Source of the DNA: Clostridiales bacterium
Lineage (GTDB): Bacteria; Bacillota; Clostridia; Saccharofermentanales; Saccharofermentanaceae
Reading direction: 5' to 3'
Length of the DNA: 64,000 bases
Assembly (NCBI GenBank): GCA_017617995.1
Contig: JAFZVE010000012.1
Span: 1 to 64,000 of the forward strand
The notes beneath the pieces were generated by a model. It was given only the letters and a program-made list of their open reading frames with translations, was not told the origin of the DNA and ran no database searches. Numbering within the stretch: the first letter of the stretch is position 1; each line of letters starts with the position of its first letter. Both the position numbers and the translations under genes were made by a program. Of this stretch, positions 26,617-35,438 are shown one piece after another.

Positions 26617-27168
26617 ATGGAGCAGTGCATTTCGCGAAGAAATAAACTGATCAGGGTCCTGGCGTGCATGGCAGTCGTGCTGTGCATGCCGGGGCTTTTT
26701 TGCGCGTGCAGGAAGAAATCGGAGGTGGGTAATGCGGATCTCGGAGATTATCACGAGTATCTGGGTGACTATTACTACGACTGCTCGATCAGTGCGATGG
26801 TCTTCGAGACGCCGGAGGGCGAAGAGGAACCGGGCGTGCTGTATCGCCAGGTGACAGACCTCGACGCGCTCTCGAAGAACTGTCCGATCCCGATCTGTTT
26901 CTTCTTCTATTCGGGGATGCAGGCGGATACGTTCGGACTTTTTGCGTGTATCGAGCAGGTCGTGGAGCAGTATCACGACAAGGTCCTGATCGTGGCGATC
27001 GACGCGCTCGCGGAGAAGGAGCTCTCGTCGGCGTACAAGATCGAGGCGCTTCCTGAAGTGATCGTCATCAAGGACAACCGGCAGAAAGCGCGCTTCGAGG
27101 GACAGAATCGAGGAGAGTGGACGGCACAGGATCTGGCGAACTGGATCGTTACCGAGGTAACGGGCTGA
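26617..27168 (+). CDS. Lipoprotein with thioredoxin-like fold lacking the CxxC motif
   Basis: A 183-residue protein with an N-terminal hydrophobic signal ending in 'LFCAC' and a thioredoxin-like core. Where CxxC should lie it reads 'FFYSGMQADT', but the cis-Pro strand 'EALPEVIVIKDN' and final helix are in place, as in thioredoxin-fold proteins with no redox activity. It follows mrp by 34 bases and may share its transcript. The fold call rests on the cis-Pro pattern and strand order only; the function is unknown. Confidence 0.65.
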   Translation: MEQCISRRNKLIRVLACMAVVLCMPGLFCACRKKSEVGNADLGDYHEYLGDYYYDCSISAMVFETPEGEEEPGVLYRQVTDLDALSKNCPIPICFFFYSGMQADTFGLFACIEQVVEQYHDKVLIVAIDALAEKELSSAYKIEALPEVIVIKDNRQKARFEGQNRGEWTAQDLANWIVTEVTG

Positions 27169-27259
27169 TCGGGCCGGGAAGTGTTTCTGACTCGGACGTG
27201 TCATGAGACGTGATATAATGAGATTGATTTTGGAAGAACTGGAAAAGGCGGAAAAAGAT

Positions 27260-27784
27260 ATGCAGTACGAATACGCGAACGGAATAGGTCAGGACAGTCA
27301 TCGTTTCATGCAGCCATGTGAGGCGCAGCTTCGGACCGCGGACAAGTGGCCGAAGAAATTGATCCTGGCGGGCGTAGAGTTCCCGGATGAGACACCGCTG
27401 GTAGCAAACAGTGACGGTGATGTGGTGCTGCACGCGCTGACCAACGCAATCTCCGGAGTGACGGGAATCAACATCCTCGGCACCATTGCGGATCAGATGT
27501 GCCGGCAGGGGATCACCGACAGTTCCGCCTATCTGGCCAAGGCCATGTCTTTTGCGACGGAACAGGGCTGGGAACTGCGGCATATTTCCGTCAGTATCGA
27601 GGCGAAGCGCCCGAAGTTTACTCCCATGATCGGGCCCATGAAGGTCCGCCTCGGCGAACTTACCGGTCTCGATCCGCAGCGTATCGGGATCACCGCTACT
27701 TCCGGCGAACAGCTGACTCGCTTCGGAGAAGGCGAGGGCATCATGGTATTCTGCAGCGTGACGATGCGCCGCGAAGAGATTTGA
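27260..27784 (+). CDS. ispF: Divergent 2-C-methyl-D-erythritol 2,4-cyclodiphosphate synthase (IspF-like)
   Basis: A 174-residue IspF homologue. The metal ligands are present: Asp and His in 'GQDSHRF', and His in 'NSDGDVVLHAL'. The 'GEGEGI' end loop with its Thr/Ser-Glu pair is also seen ('ATSGEQL'). It departs from the family at two conserved positions: His of 'AHSDGD' is Asn, and the 'GDIG' Asp is Thr ('LGTIADQM'). I prefer the ATG at 27260; earlier in-frame ATGs at 27203 and 27218 lack ribosome sites. ispD lies 1.3 kb downstream on the opposite strand, so the MEP pathway is likely used. Confidence 0.78.
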   Translation: MQYEYANGIGQDSHRFMQPCEAQLRTADKWPKKLILAGVEFPDETPLVANSDGDVVLHALTNAISGVTGINILGTIADQMCRQGITDSSAYLAKAMSFATEQGWELRHISVSIEAKRPKFTPMIGPMKVRLGELTGLDPQRIGITATSGEQLTRFGEGEGIMVFCSVTMRREEI

Positions 27785-27820
27785 ATCCATTAAGCGAATA
27801 ACCCATAAACCATGAACCCA

Positions 27821-28639
27821 TTAGTACCGGGCATTTCTTGTCAGGCTGTAAGACTGCGCCACGACGAGGCCAAGGAGCTTTCCATACAAAGAATCAAGAT
27901 TGAAGAACCCTTCTCCGAATTCTGTGGTATAGATGATGTCGATGCCGTTTCGTATGCTGGCTTTCTCGTACGCTTCCATTTTCTCGAGGTTGTCGGAGCG
28001 GTAACTTCGATCGTCCATTCTTCCGAGGTGCTCGATGAAGAAGAACCTGTCAATCTCAGGACAATAAACAGCAAAATCCGGCCATCGTCTCTTTCCATCT
28101 ACTGTGATTATTACTTCGTATTTATACTCCAGTTTCAGTTCTTCGAGTAACTGCGCTATTAGTAACTCCGATTTGGAACGGAACAGATGGCGTCCATGTG
28201 CATAACCATTTGTTATGGTTTTGTCTTCTACTTCTTTGAGAGAGAGCCATCTTTCATACGAGTACCCCGATGGTGTCGATTGGGAAGCAAAATCCAAGGC
28301 GATTGAAGAGGCTGTGTTATGAAACCCGGATCTTCGGCTAGAAAGCCCATCCAGGCATGTCAACCTTTCTGCTTTTAAGGATTCCAAGGATTCTTTTAAG
28401 ATGACACACTTTTGTGCTACGGGAAAGAGCTTGCTCCACTCAGATGAGGCTCTGGAGATTTCTGACCATTTCTTCTTTCCGTTTGATACAACACGAAAAC
28501 GAATGACGTCTTCATACTTGCCGTTTCGTTTGTGTTTGCCGAAAGAGATATCCGGCATGCTAAGCAACTGTGTCTCGATGGCAGCGATAGTGTGGTCACA
28601 TAGGTCCAGACCTGTTCGGATGATTTGAGTTGAAAACAT
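27821..28639 (-). CDS. Solitary PD-(D/E)XK nuclease-like protein
   Basis: A 272-residue protein whose C-terminal half has the endonuclease-like pattern 'FRSKSELLIAQLLEEL' (Glu158), 'RWPDFAVY' (Asp188) and 'FIEHLGRMDD' (Glu203), as in PD-(D/E)XK domains found in helicase-linked or lone proteins. The N-terminal 120 residues are Lys/Ser-rich with no motif I recognise. AAGGAGGC precedes the ATG at 28639. Base composition is visibly richer in A/T than its neighbours, and upstream is a cluster of related hairpins, so horizontal acquisition is plausible. No methylase or restriction partner is nearby. Confidence 0.6.
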   Translation of the reverse strand: MFSTQIIRTGLDLCDHTIAAIETQLLSMPDISFGKHKRNGKYEDVIRFRVVSNGKKKWSEISRASSEWSKLFPVAQKCVILKESLESLKAERLTCLDGLSSRRSGFHNTASSIALDFASQSTPSGYSYERWLSLKEVEDKTITNGYAHGRHLFRSKSELLIAQLLEELKLEYKYEVIITVDGKRRWPDFAVYCPEIDRFFFIEHLGRMDDRSYRSDNLEKMEAYEKASIRNGIDIIYTTEFGEGFFNLDSLYGKLLGLVVAQSYSLTRNARY

Positions 28640-28784
28640 AGAAGCCTCCTTCTAAACCCACAACAAATCATTCCATATCAACATCATATCAGCAGGGTTT
28701 TCTTATTAGTTTACCTGCGCTGTGAGAGTGCGACTATATGATATATCCAAAAACTCGTAACTATTCTGTAAACAGTAGTTTATC

Positions 28785-29072
28785 CAGTCAGATATTTGTA
28801 CGAAAAAAGGCTTTTGTCTGACTGAAAAGCAGAAGATGGGGCATGTAGTCTGATAATTGTCTAATGAAGAGGTGGCGATTAGACAAATATCAGACTGAAC
28901 TCTGCCCAGTCTGTTATTCTGTCTAATCAAGGCAGCTCATCTGACAAAAAATCTGACTGATGAATCTTGTCAGTCAAATGGAAGAAGAAAAAGAACGTTT
29001 TGTCTGACTGGAAGCATTTTCAGTCTGATATCTGTCTAATGGAGAGGGGGATATTAGACACATATTAGACTG
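28785..29072. repeat. Cluster of related imperfect hairpin repeats
   Basis: Five palindromic units share the words GTCTGAC/T, GTCTAAT and CAGTC. Unit A pairs 28847-28865 with 28878-28896 (18/19). Unit B pairs 29021-29040 with 29053-29072 (18/20), and A and B are near copies of about 51 bases. Unit C pairs 28907-28928 with 28938-28959 (about 16/22), D 28969-28978 with 28999-29008, and E 28785-28792 with 28817-28824. Downstream of ispD and upstream of the nuclease-like gene, on a low-GC stretch of 440 bases with no convincing ORF. Confidence 0.75.
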
Positions 29073-29082
29073 GGCATACTTT

Positions 29083-29907
29083 TCACTTCCCAGGAGCCTC
29101 AATCTCTCCCTTTTCCTCGCGCCCCTTCAGAATAAACTCCGCCAGCGCGGCGTCCTCCGGCGTCGTGATCTTGATATTGCTGTACGAGCATGAAATCAGG
29201 TGCACCGGGATCCCGAGTGCCTCAGCGAGTGCAGTATCATCGGTCGCGGTGATTCCGGCCTCCCGTGCCCGCGCGGAAACATCCACAAGAACACCATATT
29301 TAAATACCTGCGGGGTCTGCACTTCGTAAAGTAGTGAACGGTCGAGTGTCTGCGCCACGAGCGGAGGCCGCTTGTCTTCAAAAAGCACAGAATCCGATTC
29401 CATTGCCGGTGCGGCGAGCTTGATCGTGTTTTTGCAGGGGGTGGCGGCAACACAGACATCGTAGAACATGCCGCTGGTATAGCAGGCCTGAAGCGTAGGA
29501 AAGTCCACCATACATCTGGCTCCATCGTGGATAAAGACAATGTCGCTGTCTTGCGGAGCGCGATCGAGTAAACTAAGTGCCGCGATGCCGGCGGCTACAG
29601 AATCCTGACGTGTGGCGCCACCCTCGACGACACGTTCGACGTAAGAAATCTCGTAATTCTCGATCAGCGCATGTACGCGATCCATATTGTCCAAACTGGT
29701 GACGATCACGGCGTGAAGCGGAAGATCCAGCTTCTTCCTGAAGTCCTCGAAAGCCAGAAGTGTTCGCGCAAGTACCGGTATACCGCCGATCTTGAAGAAC
29801 TGCTTGCTGTCAGATATATGCATGCGCTGCCCAAGTCCCGCGGCCGGGATAATCACATAAAGGTCGCGAGGTTCCGGGCGAGGAAACTTGATTTTATCAA
29901 ACTGCAT
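29083..29907 (-). CDS. ispD: 2-C-methyl-D-erythritol 4-phosphate cytidylyltransferase
   Basis: A 274-residue enzyme that makes 4-diphosphocytidyl-2-C-methylerythritol in the MEP isoprenoid pathway. The CTP-binding loop 'PAAGLGQRM' is near the N-terminus with 'SKQFFKIGG', and 'FIHDGARC' (about residue 125) and 'TDDTALAEALG' are family motifs. It is longer than the usual 230 residues because of about 20 extra N-terminal residues and a charged tail. It follows radA by 40 bases on the same strand, so they are probably co-transcribed. Confidence 0.93.
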   Translation of the reverse strand: MQFDKIKFPRPEPRDLYVIIPAAGLGQRMHISDSKQFFKIGGIPVLARTLLAFEDFRKKLDLPLHAVIVTSLDNMDRVHALIENYEISYVERVVEGGATRQDSVAAGIAALSLLDRAPQDSDIVFIHDGARCMVDFPTLQACYTSGMFYDVCVAATPCKNTIKLAAPAMESDSVLFEDKRPPLVAQTLDRSLLYEVQTPQVFKYGVLVDVSARAREAGITATDDTALAEALGIPVHLISCSYSNIKITTPEDAALAEFILKGREEKGEIEAPGK

Positions 29908-29947
29908 ACGAGACGCCTCCCTTTTTCCCTAATAGTATCACAGTGAT

Positions 29948-31324
29948 TCACGAGAAAAGCACATCGATCGCCTCTGTGAGCTTGTCGACGAAGACGTACT
30001 CGAGTTTCAGGGGAAGCCTGGTAACGGCAGACTTGCTGGCCCCGGGGAGGACACAGGTCGTGAATCCCAGACGGGAGCAATCGGACAGGCGTTTCTCGAG
30101 ATCGCTGACCGGACGAAGTTCGCCAGTAAGGCCGACCTCGCCGAGCACGAGTGTATCTTCCCGAAGGGCGCGCCCCGAAAAGGACGAGAAAACAGCACAA
30201 AGTACGGCCAGATCGCAGGCGGTCTCATCGACCCGCATCCCGCCGACCACGTTGATATACGCATCCATATTGGAGATCCCGACCTTGCATTTACTCTCGA
30301 GTACGGCCAGAAGCATGGACACGCGGCCGCGGTCAAGGCCCTGGGTCATACGCTGGGGATTGGCATAGGAGGAGAGCGCCATGAGCGCCTGGATCTCGAG
30401 AAGAACTGCGCGGGAGCCCTCGACCACGGAAGTGATCACGGACCCCGGTGCCATATGCGGACGTCCCGAAAGCAGGAAAGCCGAAGCATTCTCGACGCCG
30501 ATCAAGCCCTGCTGGGTCATCTCAAAGAAAGCAAGTTCACCGGTGGAACCGAAGCGGTTCTTGGTCGCGCGGAGCATGCGAAGAGCGGAAGACCCGTCGC
30601 CCTCGAAATACAGGACAGTATCGACCATGTGCTCGATGATGCGTGGCCCGGCGATAGCTCCGTCTTTGGTGACGTGCCCGACCAGCACGATTGCAACATT
30701 CAGAGATTTGGCCAGACGGAGAAGTCCGGCTGTGACCTCGCGTGTCTGGGATACTGATCCCGGCGCCGAATCGATCTGCTCGCTGTAGAGCGTCTGGATC
30801 GAGTCGATCACACACAGCACGGGATGGCGCTCGGTGATGAGCTCGGAAATATGTTCAAAGGAAGTCTGCGAGCAGAGTACGATGTTGTCCCGCTTGATGC
30901 CGAGACGGTCGGCGCGCATCTTGATCTGGGACTTGCTTTCTTCACCCGAGACATAGAGGATCTCGCCATCGAGGCCCAGAGCACCGCTGACCTGCATGAG
31001 GAGGGTGGACTTTCCGATACCGGGATCGCCTCCGACTAAGGTCATCGATCCCTCGACCAGACCGCCGCCGAGGATGCGGTCAAGCTCCGGAATCCCGGAA
31101 GAGAAACGGGGCTCGGTCTCACGGGAGACCTCAGAAAGCTTGGAAACGCCGCGCTCGGCAATCCAGCCGGCCCGAAGCGCAGGCTTGGCATCGGCGGGAG
31201 CGGAGGACGCTTCCTTAAATTCTTCAAAAGTATTCCACTCCTGACAGGAAGGACAGCGCCCCATCCAGCCGGAAGTCTCGTAACCGCAGCTGCGGCAGAC
31301 GTATTGTGTCTTCTTCTTTGCCAT
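29948..31324 (-). CDS. radA: DNA repair protein RadA/Sms
   Basis: A 458-residue RecA-like branch-migration factor. Order: N-terminal zinc finger 'CRSCG...CPSC' (residues 10-28), Walker A 'GGDPGIGKST' (about 98), the RadA-specific 'KNRFGST' (about 254), and a C-terminal Lon-protease-like domain ('GEVGLTGELRPV', about 405). The start is ATG 31324 with AAAGGAGA upstream; an in-frame start at 31444 is less likely as it adds residues not typical of the family. Divergent from the acyl-CoA-synthetase gene. Confidence 0.95.
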   Translation of the reverse strand: MAKKKTQYVCRSCGYETSGWMGRCPSCQEWNTFEEFKEASSAPADAKPALRAGWIAERGVSKLSEVSRETEPRFSSGIPELDRILGGGLVEGSMTLVGGDPGIGKSTLLMQVSGALGLDGEILYVSGEESKSQIKMRADRLGIKRDNIVLCSQTSFEHISELITERHPVLCVIDSIQTLYSEQIDSAPGSVSQTREVTAGLLRLAKSLNVAIVLVGHVTKDGAIAGPRIIEHMVDTVLYFEGDGSSALRMLRATKNRFGSTGELAFFEMTQQGLIGVENASAFLLSGRPHMAPGSVITSVVEGSRAVLLEIQALMALSSYANPQRMTQGLDRGRVSMLLAVLESKCKVGISNMDAYINVVGGMRVDETACDLAVLCAVFSSFSGRALREDTLVLGEVGLTGELRPVSDLEKRLSDCSRLGFTTCVLPGASKSAVTRLPLKLEYVFVDKLTEAIDVLFS

Positions 31325-31511
31325 AAGGTCTCCTTTGGTATAAGGTCTTCTCTTACAGGATCTCCTTCTCGGGCATTTGCCTGATTCTACTGGCGCGATG
31401 CGTGTCGAGAAGCACTTCGCACCATGTCCGATACACCTAATCATACCACCTGACTATTTCTTTTTTAAGAGAAATTGAGTAAAATACTTAGGATTGTTTT
31501 GATAGACGAGG

Positions 31512-33503
31512 ATGCTTAGTGACATGGACCGAAGTTGGACAGCCCACTACGATGATGAGATGAGAGGATGGACGGAAAAACCGGACCTGACGCTCTATGA
31601 GATGCTTCTTCGGACAGCTGCAGTCTTCCCCAAAAGACCGGCAGTCACGTTCGAAGGCACCCGGATCACATACGAAGAACTCGTCTACGAGGTCGATGCT
31701 TTTGCCGCGGCATTACGGGACTGCAATATCGGCGTCGGTACGGTCGTGACCGTATGCCTTCCGAATATTCCCCAGGCTGTGATCGCCATTTATGCGCTCA
31801 ATAAGAACGGTGGCATCGCGAACATGGTCCACCCCAAGACCCCTGCGGCGGAACTCCGCGAATGCATGGAACAGACAGGAAGCGAATGCCTCCTGATCCT
31901 CGACGCATTCCTTCCGAAGTGCAAGGACATGCTCGACGAACTTGAACCGGGACTTGTGATCGTCTGCCGGATCACGGATTATCTTTCCCTGGCAAAATCA
32001 CTTGCCTTCAAGATCGCGACGAGAAAGAAGATCCCGAAGGCCTCACAGGACACTTTCTATATTCTCTACTCCAACCTTATCGAACACGGAGAACTGCTCC
32101 GACAGGGCAAGATCAGCGGAGACTACGACTGGCCCGGTCCCTTCGAAGAGGAAAAGGAGGTCGAGAAAGCTGCCTACGTACGGCCAATCGGTCCCGATGA
32201 CCCGGCCATCTATCTTCACAGCGGCGGAACCACGGGCTCTCCGAAGATCGCCGTGATCTCCTCGACTAATATGAACATCCCGGCAATGCTCGGTCCACAG
32301 ATCATACGCGTACCGGATCCATTCTCTGACCCGGAGAATTACCCGAAGCTCACGATGGTCGCGATATTACCGTTGTTTCACGGATTTGGCATCTGCATGT
32401 GCATGCACTGCATGATCTCCTGCGGCATCAATATGCTTCTTGTGCCGGTCTTCAAGCCGGACGAACTGAGTAAGATCATCCGCAAAGAGAAACCGCAGCT
32501 TCTGGCCGCGGTGCCGACGCTCTACGAGGGGATGCTCAAGAGCGACAAACTCAAGAAGATGAAGCTCGATTTCCTGATCGCCTGCTTCAGTGGCGGCGAC
32601 ACGCTCCCGATGGACCTCAAACGCCGTTTCGAGGAGTATATCCGAGCTCGTGGGGCGACGATCTCGCTTCGTGAAGGATATGGCCTGACGGAGACGCTCA
32701 CGGTCTGTGCGGTAAACCCCGAAAACGAGTGCCGCGACGGTTCGGTGGGTCTGCCGCTTCCGGGGATCGATATGATGATCACGAAACCCGGGACCGACGA
32801 CGAAGTGCCGGTTGGCGAGAAAGGAGAGATCTGCATCAGCGGTCCGACCGTGATGCTCAGATACCTCAATGACCCGGCGGCCACAGCAATGGCGATCCAT
32901 ACCCACGCGGACGGAAAGAAGTGGATACATAGCGGTGACCTCGGCCATCGCGACGAAGACGGATTCTTCTACTTCGACCAGCGTATCAAGCGGATCATCA
33001 AGGTCAGCGGCGTACCGGTCTTCCCGACACAGATCGAGAAAGTACTGCTTTCCCATCCGGATGTGGAATCGGCCTGCGCGGTCGCGATCCCGCACCCCTA
33101 CCGGCTCCATGTCGTGAAAGCCTATCTCGTCTTAAAAAGCACAGTGGAAGCGGATGCCTCTTCGTCTGATCCTGTTTCGGGGAGAGCAGAGGGTGAGACA
33201 GCGCGAAACGGTGTGAACGAGCGGCAGGAACGCGTCCAGATGGAACTGATGGAGATGTGCAGAAAGACCCTGATCCCGTATGCCTGCCCGGTGGAGTATG
33301 CATTCCGTGATACATTACCCGAGACGAAGATCGGCAAGATCGACTACAGGGCGCTCGAGCAGGAAGCACTGAGAGAACTCGGTGCAGCACCCGAAGAGCG
33401 AAACGAGAAAGAAAGTAAAAGTGCCACGGCGAAGGTGCCGGAGGGAAAAGAGATGCGTGAGCCCGCAAAGGAGGCGCCGGAAGGAGACGATCCGGATGCG
33501 TAG
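31512..33503 (+). CDS. AMP-binding acyl-CoA synthetase-like protein
   Basis: A 663-residue ANL-superfamily enzyme. It has an N-terminal domain with the P-loop A3 motif 'LHSGGTTGSPK' (about residue 235), A5 'YGLTET', A7 'HSGDLGH' and A8 'QRIKRIIKVSG', then a C-terminal 'PETKIGKIDY' with the catalytic Lys. The tail after residue 625 is charged and low-complexity, and there is an insert around residue 550. Members activate a carboxylate with ATP, usually as an acyl-CoA. An ATG at 31524 is an alternative start. Its stop overlaps the next ATG, coupling it to the ABC-2 permease. Confidence 0.88.
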   Translation: MLSDMDRSWTAHYDDEMRGWTEKPDLTLYEMLLRTAAVFPKRPAVTFEGTRITYEELVYEVDAFAAALRDCNIGVGTVVTVCLPNIPQAVIAIYALNKNGGIANMVHPKTPAAELRECMEQTGSECLLILDAFLPKCKDMLDELEPGLVIVCRITDYLSLAKSLAFKIATRKKIPKASQDTFYILYSNLIEHGELLRQGKISGDYDWPGPFEEEKEVEKAAYVRPIGPDDPAIYLHSGGTTGSPKIAVISSTNMNIPAMLGPQIIRVPDPFSDPENYPKLTMVAILPLFHGFGICMCMHCMISCGINMLLVPVFKPDELSKIIRKEKPQLLAAVPTLYEGMLKSDKLKKMKLDFLIACFSGGDTLPMDLKRRFEEYIRARGATISLREGYGLTETLTVCAVNPENECRDGSVGLPLPGIDMMITKPGTDDEVPVGEKGEICISGPTVMLRYLNDPAATAMAIHTHADGKKWIHSGDLGHRDEDGFFYFDQRIKRIIKVSGVPVFPTQIEKVLLSHPDVESACAVAIPHPYRLHVVKAYLVLKSTVEADASSSDPVSGRAEGETARNGVNERQERVQMELMEMCRKTLIPYACPVEYAFRDTLPETKIGKIDYRALEQEALRELGAAPEERNEKESKSATAKVPEGKEMREPAKEAPEGDDPDA

Positions 33504-34626
33504 ACGACATGTCCCCCATGTGATGGCAAGCGAATGGAAGAAGACCAGAAAGACACCGATCCAGCTGGTCATGATGCTTCTGGTGCCGCTTCTCAGTGCG
33601 CTCTTCCTCGTGTGGGCCATGAGCTACGTCAAAGAATTCACCACAAACTACGAGGCGACCGTGCTCCTGCCGGAGCGGGAACAGTGCGAGGAAATGGAGG
33701 AAGTGCTCGAAGAGGAATATCCCGACTTTTCTTTCCGCACAGGGACGAAGGACGATATCGAGAAGATCCTTTATAGCGGGCATGCGGACTGCGTGATCGT
33801 AGTGGAAGAAGAGACCATCCGCATCGTCTATGACTCGTCCGTACTCTCGTCCTCGCAGGCTCTGAAGGATGCATCCGACTGCGCCGCAGACCTGAGTGTG
33901 CTCCTCGAGAGCCGCAAGATGTACGACGACCTCCAGACCTTCTATCCGGAAAAGGAGATTATCGATCTCAGTACCGATTTTGAAAAACTCAATACCTATC
34001 TCGACCAGCTCGCCGGAGTGGTGGGCATGATCGTCTTTCTGATGATGGCCAGTAACGCCATGACGATTGCCGTGCGCTCCATCACGGGAGAAAAAGAGCG
34101 CCAGACCTTCGACACGCTCGTGCTTTGTCCTGTACCGCTCCGGAGGATCCTCCTCGGAAAAACCCTGGTGCTCCTTATGGAGGTTTTCATATCCGGCGTC
34201 GTCGGGATCGGGGCGGCCATCGGCGGCATGGCCATCTGGAACCGTCGGGATTTTACTACGGTGTCCCGCATAGCGGGAAAGAACATCGCGTGGCTCCCGG
34301 CCCTGCTCCTGATTCTCCTGACGGCGACGTGTCTCATCACGGCGATCTTTATCGTCATCGGCTCGGCCTTTGCCGAAGCCAAGAAAGCATCGCTCTTCTC
34401 CTCGGCCGGCATGGTGCTGGTCTCGGTTTCCGCGATGCTTCCGACCTTTATCGAAAACGACGGGGTCAAGTATATCCCCATCGCGAATTTCACCCCGACT
34501 ATCAAAGCCATCTGCAAGAACGAAGTCCGCTTCGATGCGCTCATCCCTGCACTTGGCGTGTCGGCTGTTCTGCTCGGAATATCTGTTATCCTGGCCTCGC
34601 GCCTGTGGGAAAGGAACTGTGAATGA
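33496..34626 (+). CDS. ABC-2 type permease (NatB-like), subunit 1
   Basis: A 376-residue protein with one N-terminal helix (about residues 20-42), an extracytoplasmic region of about 150 residues, and five C-terminal membrane helices. It includes the ABC-2 signature 'RSITGEKERQTFDTLVLCPVPLRRILLGK'. The ATG at 33496 has AAGGAGA 8 bases upstream and overlaps the previous stop; a start at 33382 would lie deep inside the AMP-binding gene. By family it forms an export permease with the next two genes. Confidence 0.9.
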   Translation: MRRRHVPHVMASEWKKTRKTPIQLVMMLLVPLLSALFLVWAMSYVKEFTTNYEATVLLPEREQCEEMEEVLEEEYPDFSFRTGTKDDIEKILYSGHADCVIVVEEETIRIVYDSSVLSSSQALKDASDCAADLSVLLESRKMYDDLQTFYPEKEIIDLSTDFEKLNTYLDQLAGVVGMIVFLMMASNAMTIAVRSITGEKERQTFDTLVLCPVPLRRILLGKTLVLLMEVFISGVVGIGAAIGGMAIWNRRDFTTVSRIAGKNIAWLPALLLILLTATCLITAIFIVIGSAFAEAKKASLFSSAGMVLVSVSAMLPTFIENDGVKYIPIANFTPTIKAICKNEVRFDALIPALGVSAVLLGISVILASRLWERNCE

Positions 34627-35387
34627 TTGAGATCAAGAATCTGAAGAAAACTTTTCGCAAGAACAAGGTTGAGGCGGTCAAGGACGTATCGCTCACGATC
34701 AATGACGGCGAGATCTTCGCGCTCCTCGGACCGAATGGCGCGGGCAAGACCACGACGATGCGCATGCTCTCGACGCTCCTTGCCCCCACGGCCGGCACCA
34801 TCTATTTCGATGGAAAAGAGCTCTCCATGGAAGATGTGCAGATCCGCAGACGTATCGCTTTTCTCACCAATGAGATCCGCCTCGACGGGCAGTTCACACC
34901 GGACGAGCTCGCGGACTACTACGGCGGGCTTTACGAGATGACCCCGGAGGCGATTAAGGAGAACCGGGATAAGCTCTTCGACTATTTCGGAATCACGGAA
35001 TTCCGAAGCCGCAGATATGACACGTTCTCCACAGGCATGAAGCAGAAAACTTCACTGGCGATCTGCCTGCTTCACGATCCGGACACGATCATATTCGATG
35101 AACCGACGAACGGACTGGATATCCTGACGCAGCACCTGATCGAGTCGTATCTTCTGAAACTGAAGGAAGAAGGCAAGTGTATCATCCTGTCGACGCATAT
35201 CCTCGATCTGGTAAGCCGCATGGCTGACCGTGTAGGGATCATCGTGGATGGAAGAAGTGTCTTCTGCGGGACCGTCGCGGAGCTTCCGGAGAGCCAGGGT
35301 GTCACCACCGTGGAGGAAGCATTTATCAAGTTGTATAAAGAAAACCACGAGGAGAAAGCGATCCTCGACAAGAAGGAAAGAAGATGA
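34623..35387 (+). CDS. ABC transporter ATP-binding protein (NatA-like)
   Basis: A 254-residue ATPase with Walker A 'GPNGAGKTT' (about residue 37), signature 'FSTGMKQK' (about 135), Walker B 'TIIFDEPTNGLD' and H-loop 'LSTHI'. The signature lacks the usual LSGGQ; FSTGM is common in NatA/Ybhf-like systems. It overlaps the upstream permease stop (ATGA) and precedes the second permease by about 50 bases. Together they form a NatAB-like exporter of unknown substrate. Confidence 0.93.
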   Translation: MIEIKNLKKTFRKNKVEAVKDVSLTINDGEIFALLGPNGAGKTTTMRMLSTLLAPTAGTIYFDGKELSMEDVQIRRRIAFLTNEIRLDGQFTPDELADYYGGLYEMTPEAIKENRDKLFDYFGITEFRSRRYDTFSTGMKQKTSLAICLLHDPDTIIFDEPTNGLDILTQHLIESYLLKLKEEGKCIILSTHILDLVSRMADRVGIIVDGRSVFCGTVAELPESQGVTTVEEAFIKLYKENHEEKAILDKKERR

Positions 35388-35438
35388 AGAAGCACGGCAC
35401 TGCGCATTGCCCGATCTTATAGAAAGGACAGACGACCG

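Noticed and set aside
28706-28930. 74-codon minus-strand ORF in the hairpin cluster
   Set aside because: It is translation of the repeat units themselves and has no start context.
28785-29072. CRISPR array
   Set aside because: Units are palindromic and unequal, with irregular spacing and no uniform spacers or cas genes.
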